DNA from: Thiohalospira sp046546335
Lineage (GTDB): Bacteria > Pseudomonadota > Gammaproteobacteria > Thiohalospirales > Thiohalospiraceae
DNA length: 6,960 nucleotides
Assembly (NCBI RefSeq): GCF_046546335.1
Contig: NZ_JBKGYA010000111.1
Direction: 5' to 3' (one strand)
Each line of letters opens with the position of its first letter. The stretch's first letter is position 1. Shown here in pieces: positions 1 to 6,088 of the stretch. A program made the position numbers and the translations under genes. Below the pieces are notes generated by a model that had not been told where the DNA came from, did not search any database, and saw only the letters and a list, made by a program, of their open reading frames with translations.

Positions 1-175
1 CGTTTCTAATCAGTAGGATGAACGCCAGCGCCAATCCTTGCGAGGGGTGTGGGGGCCAGAGGGTTAAGGGTCAGGTCTTGGTAAGTGTATATTGGTCGTC
101 ATCTGCACGGCAGCTTTTTCTTGCGTCGCGGTACTGCTTCCGGGGTTCCTGCCATATCGCGACAGAGGGCCCGCC
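1..175. other. Non-coding left flank, no gene supported
   Basis: The stretch downstream of the toxin gene looks less GC-rich than the rest of the window, with runs such as AGCTTTTTCTTG and TGTATATTGG. The short frames crossing it have no recognisable protein features. A 6-bp inverted repeat (GTCGCG at 125-130, CGCGAC at 158-163) is present, but it lacks the shape of an intrinsic terminator. It may be a relic of whatever carried in the toxin-antitoxin pair. Confidence 0.5.
64..80 (+). repeat. Possible REP/transposase-associated repeat remnant
   Basis: The string TTAAGGGTCAGGTCTTG resembles, from memory, the GGGTCAGGTCTTG motif often found beside REP-associated tyrosine transposases (RAYT) in proteobacteria. 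Its first part, TAAGGGTC (65-72), recurs in inverted orientation at 885-892, on the other side of the toxin-antitoxin pair. No transposase frame is present here, so this would be only an end or remnant. The match is short and the assignment is tentative. Confidence 0.25.
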
Positions 176-589
176 CTACTCGGAGGTCACCGGTTCCCGG
201 GTCCACTCCGGGAAGGTCGCTCGGAGGCGTCGGTCGAAGGTGGTGACGAGCGTCCCCTCGTGCTGGGCTGCGGCGATGAACAGGGTGTCATAGGCGGGAT
301 GGTCGGCCTCGATGGCGAGGCGCAGGGCCTGTCGCCAGAGGTGGGGGGTCGAGAGGGAGCGACCGATGAGGGCTTCCGCGTCGGTAAGGAGGGTGTGGCC
401 GGTTTCCTCGGGGATCTCCTTGGCCCGGGTCCATTGCCAGATGACATTGGCCAGCTCGGCGAAGCAGGAGTCCGGCACGATCACGGGATCCGCTTCGCGG
501 AGAGTGGCGAGCGCCGCTTCCCGGTAGTCCGGAACGCCCAGCAGGGCGTAGGCGAACACCATCGTGTCCACCACCATGGGCCTGCTCAC
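176..589 (-). CDS. vapC: VapC/FitB-like PIN-domain toxin (putative ribonuclease)
   Basis: Putative toxin of a type II toxin-antitoxin pair. PIN-domain proteins of this family are metal-dependent ribonucleases that cut tRNA or other RNA and are blocked by their partner antitoxin. The 137-residue product fits the family's usual length and has four well-placed acidic residues: D8 (in VVDTMVF), E45 (in CFAELANV), D101 (in YDTLFIAAA) and D119 (in TTFDRRL). These are the expected Mg2+-binding positions. The GTG start at 589 was chosen because it overlaps the antitoxin stop (GTGA) and follows GAGGGG by 5 bp. An ATG four codons further in (577) is the alternative. A longer upstream frame to 652 would run through antitoxin coding sequence and is unlikely. 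The gene is co-transcribed with, and probably translationally coupled to, the antitoxin. The RNA target cannot be read from the sequence. Confidence 0.9.
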   Translation of the reverse strand: MSRPMVVDTMVFAYALLGVPDYREAALATLREADPVIVPDSCFAELANVIWQWTRAKEIPEETGHTLLTDAEALIGRSLSTPHLWRQALRLAIEADHPAYDTLFIAAAQHEGTLVTTFDRRLRATFPEWTREPVTSE

Positions 590-810
590 GGCCGCCCCTC
601 GTCCCGCCAGTGGTCGGTTTCCTCCGGTGTCGTCTCCGGGAGTTCCTGCCACCGCTCACGGACTCGATCGAGCACTTCTTCCCTGGGCGCGTAGTTCCGC
701 TCCAGCAGTTCGCGAACCTCCTGTTCCATGGAGCGGTTATGGGCCGCGGCCGTCTCCTTCATGCGGTCTATCAGGTCATCGGGCAGATTGCGAATGGTGA
801 TGGCGCCCAT
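586..810 (-). CDS. vapB: FitA/VapB-like ribbon-helix-helix antitoxin
   Basis: Putative antitoxin and autorepressor of the PIN toxin. The 74-residue product begins with a typical ribbon-helix-helix (Arc/MetJ-type) DNA-binding fold: a beta strand, GAITIRNLP (residues 2-10), then helix A (about 11-24) and helix B (about 28-38, MEQEVRELLER). The IRNLP...RSMEQEVR pattern is that of FitA-type antitoxins. The charged C-terminal half (about 41-74) is where these proteins usually wrap around and inhibit the toxin. The ATG at 810 is preceded by GGAGGG with a 5-bp gap. The stop overlaps the toxin start by 4 bp. In this family the toxin-antitoxin complex normally represses its own promoter, and a double palindrome lies just upstream of the ribosome binding site. 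The fold assignment is firm; the choice between the names VapB and FitA is convention. Confidence 0.9.
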   Translation of the reverse strand: MGAITIRNLPDDLIDRMKETAAAHNRSMEQEVRELLERNYAPREEVLDRVRERWQELPETTPEETDHWRDEGRP

Positions 811-815
811 GAGAA

Positions 816-821
816 CCCTCC
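816..821 (-). promoter_or_regulatory. Ribosome binding site of the antitoxin gene
   Basis: GGAGGG on the minus strand lies 5 bp before the antitoxin ATG at 810. It is a strong Shine-Dalgarno match and fixes that start. Confidence 0.75.
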
Positions 822-829
822 GACGCGGT

Positions 830-848
830 TGCTAGCACACTGCTAGCA
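830..848. promoter_or_regulatory. Probable toxin-antitoxin operator (two TGCTAGCA palindromes)
   Basis: Two identical copies of the perfect 8-bp palindrome TGCTAGCA (830-837 and 841-848) are separated by CAC. Their centres are 11 bp apart, about one DNA helical turn, so two protein dimers would bind the same face. The site starts 20 bp upstream of the antitoxin ATG, just beyond its ribosome binding site, where an autorepressor should act. Ribbon-helix-helix antitoxins bind repeated short palindromic or inverted half-sites, and from memory the gonococcal FitA half-site (TGCTATCA) is nearly the same. The repeat is seen directly; its operator role is inference. I found no convincing -10/-35 pair beside it. 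Confidence 0.65.
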
Positions 849-875
849 TGGCATTGGCTCGGGGGAGGAGCAAGT

Positions 876-892
876 TAGGGGTCCGACCCTTA
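876..892. repeat. Short palindrome overlapping the deacetylase stop codon
   Basis: The segment contains GGGTCCGACCC (879-889), a perfect inverted repeat around one central base, within TAGGGGTCCGACCCTTA. Read on the minus strand, the deacetylase stop codon TAA is its first three bases. Palindromes of the GGGGTCNGACCCC kind recur as dispersed elements in many proteobacterial genomes (from memory). Its TAAGGGTC arm matches 65-72 in inverted orientation. It could also act as a weak hairpin after the deacetylase gene, but no T-tract follows, so I do not call a terminator. Confidence 0.3.
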
Positions 893-1975
893 CTCGGCCC
901 CCGGCTCCGCCCGCCACAGGTGCGAGTACCACCAGTAGCGCCCCTCCGGGCCGCGGGCGGTGCAGTTGTAGTGGACCAGGCCGTCGGCCAGGGACTGCTT
1001 GGCCCGGGCGGTGAAGACGCGGCCGGGCTCCACCCATTCCACCTTGGCCGGTTCGCTCTGGCCCTTCACGAAGCAGTTGAGGCCGCGGATGCCCTCCACC
1101 TCGCGCGCGAGCTCCACGCGGACCTCGGGGCGCTCCTCGGCGGTGGCCGGGTCCCAGGGCTCCACCTCGGCCACCGGCAGGGCGCGGGTGCCCACGCGCA
1201 GGCGGAAGCGGTCCATGGGGAAGCCCTCGTTGCCCACGGGGAAGCGGGGCAGGGCGCGCGGGTCGGCGTCGTCGCCGATGGCGCCGGCGTGCTGGGCGAC
1301 GCCGACGTAGCCCATCTCCCGGACGATCTCCGCGGTCGCGGCGTCGTAGTCGCCGTAGGGGTAGGCGAGCATGGGCGGGTCGTCGGCGACGCCGTCGCCC
1401 AGCTCGTCGCGCAGGCGGTCGCCGGCCTCGCGGATCTCGTCCTCCACCCGCTCGGCCCAGGCGGCGTCACTCTCCCCCTCCTGGCGCCGGGGCAGGTAGG
1501 GGTGGCGGGCGGAGTGGTTGGCGAACTCCACCCCGGCCTCGGCCATCTCGCGCATCTGGTCCCAGGTCATGATCCCGCCGTAGCCGCGGTCCACCGGCTC
1601 GGTATTCACGAAGACGGTGAAGGGCATGTCCCGCTCCTGGAGGAGGGGGAAGGCGACCTCGTAGACCGAGGTATAGGCATCGTCCACGGTGATGCTCACC
1701 ACCTTGTCCGGCAGCTCCCGACCCTCCTCCAGGTAGCGGGCCACGCGGCCCAGGGGCCAGACGCGGTAGTCCTCCGCCTCCAGGTGGTCGAGCTGCTCCT
1801 CGAAGCGCTCCGGCTCGATGCTGGTGGTGGGGTACTGGTCCTCGCCGAAGCGGTGGTAGATCAGCCCCACCGCGTCGGCGAGGACGGGGCCGGGGACGAG
1901 CGCGGCGAGGGCCAGCAGCAGGGGAAGGGGGAGCAGTCGGCGCACGGGACCTCCGGGGATGGATGCGATGGACAT
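890..1975 (-). CDS. Putative secreted polysaccharide deacetylase (CE4/NodB domain)
   Basis: Probable exported carbohydrate esterase that removes acetyl groups from N-acetylated sugars of a polysaccharide or of peptidoglycan; the substrate cannot be deduced. The 361-residue product begins with a signal peptide (RR, then a hydrophobic Leu/Ala run at about 14-29, ending near VLADA at 31-35). The NodB-type region follows: IYHRFGE (39-45), the ITVDDAY motif with catalytic/metal aspartates D98 and D99 (95-101), HSARHP with metal ligands H154 and H158 (154-159), and AYPYGDYD (204-211), which resembles the PgaB-like variant of motif 3. After about residue 260 there is an extra C-terminal region without an obvious family, containing C301 and C338, which could form a disulfide. 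A GTG at 1945 preceded by GGAGG (residue 11 here) gives a tidier signal peptide and may be the true start. The gene diverges from tex, and the toxin-antitoxin pair lies downstream on the same strand. Confidence 0.85.
   Translation of the reverse strand: MSIASIPGGPVRRLLPLPLLLALAALVPGPVLADAVGLIYHRFGEDQYPTTSIEPERFEEQLDHLEAEDYRVWPLGRVARYLEEGRELPDKVVSITVDDAYTSVYEVAFPLLQERDMPFTVFVNTEPVDRGYGGIMTWDQMREMAEAGVEFANHSARHPYLPRRQEGESDAAWAERVEDEIREAGDRLRDELGDGVADDPPMLAYPYGDYDAATAEIVREMGYVGVAQHAGAIGDDADPRALPRFPVGNEGFPMDRFRLRVGTRALPVAEVEPWDPATAEERPEVRVELAREVEGIRGLNCFVKGQSEPAKVEWVEPGRVFTARAKQSLADGLVHYNCTARGPEGRYWWYSHLWRAEPGAE
1949..1954 (-). promoter_or_regulatory. Shine-Dalgarno supporting an internal GTG start of the deacetylase
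   Basis: GGAGGT on the minus strand ends 3 bp before a GTG at 1945. Starting there gives a protein beginning M-R-R-L-L-P, a classical signal-peptide start. The ATG at 1975 has only a weaker AGGGTAAGG-like sequence ahead of it. The spacing to the GTG is slightly short, so both starts stay open. Confidence 0.4.
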
Positions 1976-2051
1976 GCCCTTACCCTAGCAAGGATGGCGA
2001 CGGATGGGGCAGATGGTCCCCGGCCTATAGCCTTGCCGGAAGGTACCCGAG

Positions 2052-2057
2052 TAGAAT
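2052..2057 (+). promoter_or_regulatory. Candidate -10 element of the tex operon
   Basis: TAGAAT matches the sigma-70 -10 consensus at five of six positions and would place transcription start near 2064, giving a leader of about 29 bases before tex. No good -35 lies 16-18 bp upstream; TTGCCG at 2033-2038 is only 13 bp away. The site lies in the 117-bp gap that must hold promoters for both tex and the divergent deacetylase. For the latter only a TATAGG (minus strand, 2024-2029) stands out. Confidence 0.3.
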
Positions 2058-2092
2058 GCGCGGCTTTGCCGTAACCGGTCGGAGCAGTGCCC

Positions 2093-4387
2093 ATGGCCCG
2101 TCGCATCATCGAGACCATCGCCGACGAGCTGGATGTCTCCCCGCGCCAGGTGGGCGCGGCGGTGGATCTGCTGGACGGCGGCGCCACGGTCCCCTTCGTG
2201 GCTCGCTATCGCAAGGAGGCCACCGGCGGCCTGGACGACACCCAGCTCCGCCGCCTGGAGGAGCGCCTGACCCAGCTCCGGGAGCTGGAGAAGCGCCGCG
2301 AGTCCATCCTGGCCAGCCTGGACGAGCAGGGCGTGACCAACCCGTCCCTGCGCGCTGCCATCCAGGCGGCGGAGACCCGCACCCGGCTGGAGGACCTCTA
2401 CCGCCCCTATGCGCGGAAGAAGCGCACCAGGGCGCAGATCGCGAAAGAGGCGGGGCTGGAGCCGCTGGCCGATGAGCTGCTGGAGGCGCCCGACGAGGCC
2501 GATCCCGAGACCCTGGCCGCCGGCTACGTGAACGCCGAGGCCGGCTTCGGCGATGCGGCCACGGTGCTCGCCGGCGCCCGGGATATCCTGGTCCAGCGCA
2601 TGGCCGACGATGCCGACCTCGCCGCCCGCCTGCGCGAGGAGATGGACAAGCGCGGCCGGGTGGTTCCCAGCGCCGGCGAGGAGGCGGAGCGGGATACCCG
2701 CTTTACCGACTACATCGACCGCCCCGAGCGCGTCCGCGACCTCCCGGCCCACCGCATCCTGGCGCTGCTGCGCGGGCGCGAGGCCGGGGCGCTGCGCCTG
2801 GCGCTGGTTCACGAGCGCGATGTGGACGCCCCCGACGGCAGCCCCGACCACTGCGAGGCCATCATCGCCGCCCACTGGGGCCTGGGCCATGCCACCGGTC
2901 CCTGCGCCCCGTGGTTGCGCCAGACCGTGCGCCGCGCCTGGCGGGTGAAGATCGCCTCCCGGGTGGAGACGGAGATCTTCCGCCAGCTCCGGGAGAAGGC
3001 GGAGGAGGAGGCGGTGCGCGTCTTCGCTACCAACCTGCGCAATCTCCTGCTGGCGCCGCCGGCCGGCGCCCGCCCGGTCCTCGCCCTGGACCCGGGCCTG
3101 CGCACCGGGACCAAGGTGGCCGTGCTGGATGCCGCCGGCGGCGTGGCGGCGACCACGACCGTCTATCCTCATGCGCCGCAGAAGCAGTGGGAGGAGTCCC
3201 TGCAGACCCTGGCCGGCCTGGTGGCCGACCACGGGGTGGAGCTGGTGGCCGTGGGCAACGGCACCGCCGCCCGGGAGACGGAGCAGCTCGCCGACGAGCT
3301 CACCGGCCGCTGCCGCGGGCTCACCCGGGTGATGGTCAGCGAGGACGGCGCCTCGGTCTACTCCGCCTCGGAGGAGGCCTCCCGGGAGCTGCCCGATCTG
3401 GACGTCTCCCTGCGCGGGGCGGTCTCCATCGGGCGCCGCCTGCAGGACCCCCTGGCGGAGCTGGTGAAGATCGAGCCCGGCCACATCGGGGTGGGGCAGT
3501 ATCAGCACGACGTCAGCCAGAGCCGGCTCGCCTCCACCCTGGAGGGGGTGGTGGAGGACTGCGTCAACGCCGTGGGCGTGGACGTGAATACCGCCTCCCC
3601 GGCGCTGCTCTCCCGGGTCTCCGGGCTGGGGCCGGCGCTGGCGGAGGCGGTGGTGAATCATCGCACCGAGAAGGGGCCCTTCCGCTCCCGGGCCGAGCTG
3701 CAGTCGGTGCCGCGCCTGGGGCCGGTGGCCTTCGAGCAGGCCGCCGGCTTCCTCCGGATCCGCGACGGCGAGGAACCCCTGGATGCCTCCGCGGTCCACC
3801 CGGAGGCCTACCCAGTGGTGGAGCGGCTGCTGGAGCGGCTCGGCCGCGGTGTCAACGACGTCATGGGTGATGCCGACGCCCTGCGGCGGCTCGACCCCCG
3901 CCAGTTCACCGATGATCGCTTCGGCGTGCCCACGGTCACCGATATCCTGGCCGAGCTGGAGAAGCCGGGGCGCGACCCCCGCGGCGACTTCCGCACCGCC
4001 CGCTTCCGCGAGGACGTGACCAGGCCCTCGGACCTCACGCCCGGCATGGCGCTGGAGGGGGTGGTCACCAACGTCACCGACTTCGGCGCCTTCGTGGACG
4101 TCGGCGTCCACCAGGACGGCCTGGTCCACATCTCCAAGCTCTCCCGGGAGTTCGTGCGCGACCCCCACGCCGTGGTGAAGGTCGGCGACGTGGTCCACGC
4201 CCACGTCCTGGAGGTGGATCTGGAGCGGGGTCGCATCGGCCTGTCGCTCTGCGGCCCGGAGCCGGATAAGGGGGGCGACAATGGCCCCGCGAAGGAGCGC
4301 CGCGGCGGGAAGCCCAAGCAGCCGCGGGAAGAGAAGCCGCGCGGCGCCATGGCAGCGGCCCTGGCGGCGCTGCGCGTACGCAACTGA
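2093..4387 (+). CDS. tex: Tex-family RNA-binding transcription accessory protein
   Basis: Cytoplasmic nucleic-acid-binding protein of the conserved Tex family, linked to transcription and RNA handling and related to eukaryotic Spt6. The 764-residue product is about the usual length and has the full domain order: an N-terminal helical region (about 1-190, with VPFVARYRKEATGGLD at 34-49), a YqgF/RNase H-like domain from about 327 (LALDPGLRTGTKVAVLD; GNGTAARETE; GASVYSASEEAS), the hallmark stretch GRRLQDPLAELVKIEPGHIG (447-466) followed by VGQYQHDV, helix-hairpin-helix motifs (about 499-556), and an S1 RNA-binding domain (about 650-719, GVVTNVTDFGAFVDVGVHQDG). A basic tail and a short GAMAAALAAL end close it. 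The ATG at 2093 was preferred to the GTG at 2087 because GGAG at 2081-2084 is then 8 bp away. It is first of four closely packed genes. Confidence 0.97.
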   Translation: MARRIIETIADELDVSPRQVGAAVDLLDGGATVPFVARYRKEATGGLDDTQLRRLEERLTQLRELEKRRESILASLDEQGVTNPSLRAAIQAAETRTRLEDLYRPYARKKRTRAQIAKEAGLEPLADELLEAPDEADPETLAAGYVNAEAGFGDAATVLAGARDILVQRMADDADLAARLREEMDKRGRVVPSAGEEAERDTRFTDYIDRPERVRDLPAHRILALLRGREAGALRLALVHERDVDAPDGSPDHCEAIIAAHWGLGHATGPCAPWLRQTVRRAWRVKIASRVETEIFRQLREKAEEEAVRVFATNLRNLLLAPPAGARPVLALDPGLRTGTKVAVLDAAGGVAATTTVYPHAPQKQWEESLQTLAGLVADHGVELVAVGNGTAARETEQLADELTGRCRGLTRVMVSEDGASVYSASEEASRELPDLDVSLRGAVSIGRRLQDPLAELVKIEPGHIGVGQYQHDVSQSRLASTLEGVVEDCVNAVGVDVNTASPALLSRVSGLGPALAEAVVNHRTEKGPFRSRAELQSVPRLGPVAFEQAAGFLRIRDGEEPLDASAVHPEAYPVVERLLERLGRGVNDVMGDADALRRLDPRQFTDDRFGVPTVTDILAELEKPGRDPRGDFRTARFREDVTRPSDLTPGMALEGVVTNVTDFGAFVDVGVHQDGLVHISKLSREFVRDPHAVVKVGDVVHAHVLEVDLERGRIGLSLCGPEPDKGGDNGPAKERRGGKPKQPREEKPRGAMAAALAALRVRN

Positions 4388-4391
4388 TATC

Positions 4392-4397
4392 AAGGAG
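4392..4397 (+). promoter_or_regulatory. Ribosome binding site of the oxidoreductase gene
   Basis: AAGGAG sits 9 bp before the ATG at 4407, in the 19-bp gap after tex. It selects this start over in-frame codons further upstream, which lie inside tex. Confidence 0.7.
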
Positions 4398-4406
4398 CAA
4401 GCGACC

Positions 4407-5132
4407 ATGACCCAGGGAGAGAACCGGCCCGCGCACCTCCAGGCCCGGATCGCCGAGGTGACCCAGGAGACGCCGAGCATCCGCTCCTTCATCCTGGACA
4501 CCGAGGGCCGGCCCTTCCACGCCCTGGCCGGGCAGTGGATCGACCTCATCATCGAGGTGGACGGCCAGCCGAAGGCCGCCGGCCTCTCGCTCACCTCGAC
4601 CCCCAATGACGACGGGCGGCTGCAGGTGGCGGTGAAGCGGGCGGTGGAGCACCCGGTCACCCGCTGGCTCTACGAGGACGCCGACGTCGGCGACACGGTG
4701 ACCATCTCCCAGGGCTCCGGCTCCTTCTACTACACCCCGGAGCGCGGGAAGAAGGTCATCCTCATCGGCGGCGGCGTGGGCGTGACGCCCCTGGTGAGCA
4801 TCTTCCGCTACATCGACGAGTCGGTCCCCGACGCCGAGGCGCACCTGCTCTACTCCGTCTCCACCGCCGACGAGATCCTCTTCCGCGAGGAGCTGGAGCG
4901 CCGCTGCGCGGACAATCCGCGGCTGGACATGAGCGTCACCGTTACCGGCGAGACCGGCACCTGGGGCGGGCTCACCCGCTACGTCAACGCCGACCTCATC
5001 CGCGAGCACTTCCTGGACCCGGAGGCGCTCTACTACCTCTGCGGCCCCAACGCCATGGTCGACCACCTCATCGAGAGCCTGCCCGAGCTCGGGATCCCGG
5101 CCGACCACCTGGTCTACGAGAAGTGGTGGTGA
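4407..5132 (+). CDS. OXNAD1-like FAD/NAD(P)-binding oxidoreductase
   Basis: Single-subunit reductase of the ferredoxin-NADP reductase superfamily, expected to bind FAD and move electrons between NAD(P)H and an unknown partner. The 241-residue product has an N-terminal FAD-binding barrel (about 9-110), in which GLSLTSTP (59-66) takes the place of the usual RxYS motif and lacks its arginine. The NAD(P)-binding domain follows, with the pyridine-nucleotide loop GGGVGVTP (121-128), LLYSVSTADEILFREEL (147-163) and YLCGPNAM (210-217). It ends in YEKWW. The ending and the altered flavin motif match, from memory, human OXNAD1 (GGFSICSSP; ending EKWW), a mitochondrial protein of unclear function. No 2Fe-2S cysteine cluster or extra domain is present. 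The gene lies 19 bp after tex, and its stop overlaps the yadG start, so it is likely part of the operon. Superfamily is certain; substrate is unknown. Confidence 0.9.
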   Translation: MTQGENRPAHLQARIAEVTQETPSIRSFILDTEGRPFHALAGQWIDLIIEVDGQPKAAGLSLTSTPNDDGRLQVAVKRAVEHPVTRWLYEDADVGDTVTISQGSGSFYYTPERGKKVILIGGGVGVTPLVSIFRYIDESVPDAEAHLLYSVSTADEILFREELERRCADNPRLDMSVTVTGETGTWGGLTRYVNADLIREHFLDPEALYYLCGPNAMVDHLIESLPELGIPADHLVYEKWW

Positions 5133-6088
5133 GCGACGGCGATCGCCAACCGGCCCTGGCCATCCGGGGCCTGACCAAGGTCTACGCCGGCGACAAGCGG
5201 GCGCTGGACGGCATCGACCTCACCGTGGAGACCGGGGACTTCTTCGCCCTGCTCGGCCCCAACGGCGCCGGCAAGTCCACCACCATCGGCATCCTCGCCT
5301 CCCTGGTGAACGCCACCGCCGGCTCCGTGGAGGTCTTCGGCCACGACCTGGCGCGCGAGCGCGGGACCGTGAAGGCGTCCATCGGCCTGGTCCCCCAGGA
5401 GTTCAACTTCAGCCAGTTCGAGCCGGTGGGGGAGATCGTGGTCAACCAGGCCGGCTACTACGGCATCCCCCGGGCCCAGGCCTGGGAGAAGGCCGAGTCG
5501 CTGCTGCGCCGGCTGGGGCTGTGGGATCGGCGCAGGGACCAGGCGCGCAAGCTCTCCGGCGGCATGAAACGCCGGCTGCTCATCGCCCGGGCGCTGGTCC
5601 ACGAGCCGCGGCTGCTCATCCTGGACGAGCCCACCGCCGGCGTGGACATCGAGCTGCGCCGCCACATGTGGCAGTTCCTGCGCGATATCAACGCCGAGGG
5701 GACCACGGTGATCCTCACCACCCACTACCTGGAGGAGGCCGAGCACCTCTGCCGCAATATCGCCATCATCGATGACGGCCGGATCATCACCGACACCTCG
5801 GTGAAGGAGCTGTTGAGCCGCCTGGACGTGGAGACCTTCGTGCTCAATACCGACCGGGCGGTGGGCGAGGCGCCCACCATCCCCGGCTATACCGTCCATC
5901 GCGTGGATGCCACGACGCTGGAGGCGGAGGTACCCAGGGCCCAGGGCCTCAACCGGCTCTTCGCCGCCCTGGGCGAGCAGGGTATCGAGGTGGTCTCCAT
6001 GCGCACCAAGACCAACCGCCTGGAGGAGCTCTTCGTCCGCCTCACCGAGGGCGAGGAGAGCGAGGCGGAGGCGCCGGCGCCGGCATGA
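5129..6088 (+). CDS. yadG: YadG-like ABC transporter ATP-binding protein
   Basis: ATPase subunit that should power the YadH permease encoded next. The 319-residue product has all nucleotide-binding elements: Walker A GPNGAGKST (43-51), Q-loop Q90 (in LVPQEFNF), signature LSGGM (142-146), Walker B LLILDEP (162-168) and the switch histidine H199 (in LTTHYLEEAE). Long stretches such as PQEFNF, VVNQAGYYG, EPTAGVDIELRR and the C-terminal NRLEELFV match E. coli YadG as remembered. A domain of about 80-90 residues after the ATPase core, typical of ABC-2 exporter ATPases, ends in an acidic/alanine tail. The GTG at 5129 gives a 4-bp GTGA overlap with the oxidoreductase stop. In-frame GTGs at 5123 and 5126 are alternatives, and none has a strong ribosome binding site (GAGAAG at 5118-5123 is the best), which suggests translational coupling. 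The transported substrate is unknown even in E. coli. Confidence 0.95.
   Translation: MSDGDRQPALAIRGLTKVYAGDKRALDGIDLTVETGDFFALLGPNGAGKSTTIGILASLVNATAGSVEVFGHDLARERGTVKASIGLVPQEFNFSQFEPVGEIVVNQAGYYGIPRAQAWEKAESLLRRLGLWDRRRDQARKLSGGMKRRLLIARALVHEPRLLILDEPTAGVDIELRRHMWQFLRDINAEGTTVILTTHYLEEAEHLCRNIAIIDDGRIITDTSVKELLSRLDVETFVLNTDRAVGEAPTIPGYTVHRVDATTLEAEVPRAQGLNRLFAALGEQGIEVVSMRTKTNRLEELFVRLTEGEESEAEAPAPA

Noticed and set aside
4..20. TTCTAATCAGTAGGATG resembling a tRNA anticodon arm
   Set aside because: No T-arm (GTTCGANTC type) or CCA end follows, so it is neither a tRNA nor a convincing attachment-site fragment.
125..163. GTCGCG/CGCGAC inverted repeat in the left flank
   Set aside because: Six-bp arms separated by 27 bp, with no adjoining T-tract or gene context, are expected by chance in GC-rich DNA.
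167..178. AGGGCCCGCCCT hairpin just past the toxin stop as a terminator
   Set aside because: The stem is very short with an almost closed loop, and no T-run follows on the minus strand.
92..694. 200-codon plus-strand frame across the toxin-antitoxin pair
   Set aside because: It is antisense to two genes with clear family motifs and correct start signals, and shows no protein features of its own.
848..2074. 408-codon plus-strand frame opposite the deacetylase
   Set aside because: It is a mirror of the real gene with biased composition (Gly, Val, His, Leu) and no recognisable motif. The minus-strand product has a signal peptide and CE4 motifs.
3350..3372. D in place of the usual A in the Tex SEAGASVYSAS motif (here SEDGASVYSAS)
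   Set aside because: This is a single substitution in an otherwise fully conserved Tex protein and is not evidence of altered function.
1985..4660. 891-codon open frame on the minus strand opposite tex and the start of the oxidoreductase gene
   Set aside because: The frame is antisense to a complete, recognisable tex. Its product is a low-complexity Gly/His/Asp/Leu-rich string with no domain. Long antisense frames are common in very GC-rich genes.
5114..5899. 261-codon minus-strand frame opposite yadG, and a similar one (4074-5108) opposite the oxidoreductase
   Set aside because: Both are shadow frames of high-GC coding sequence. The plus-strand products carry all the expected catalytic motifs.
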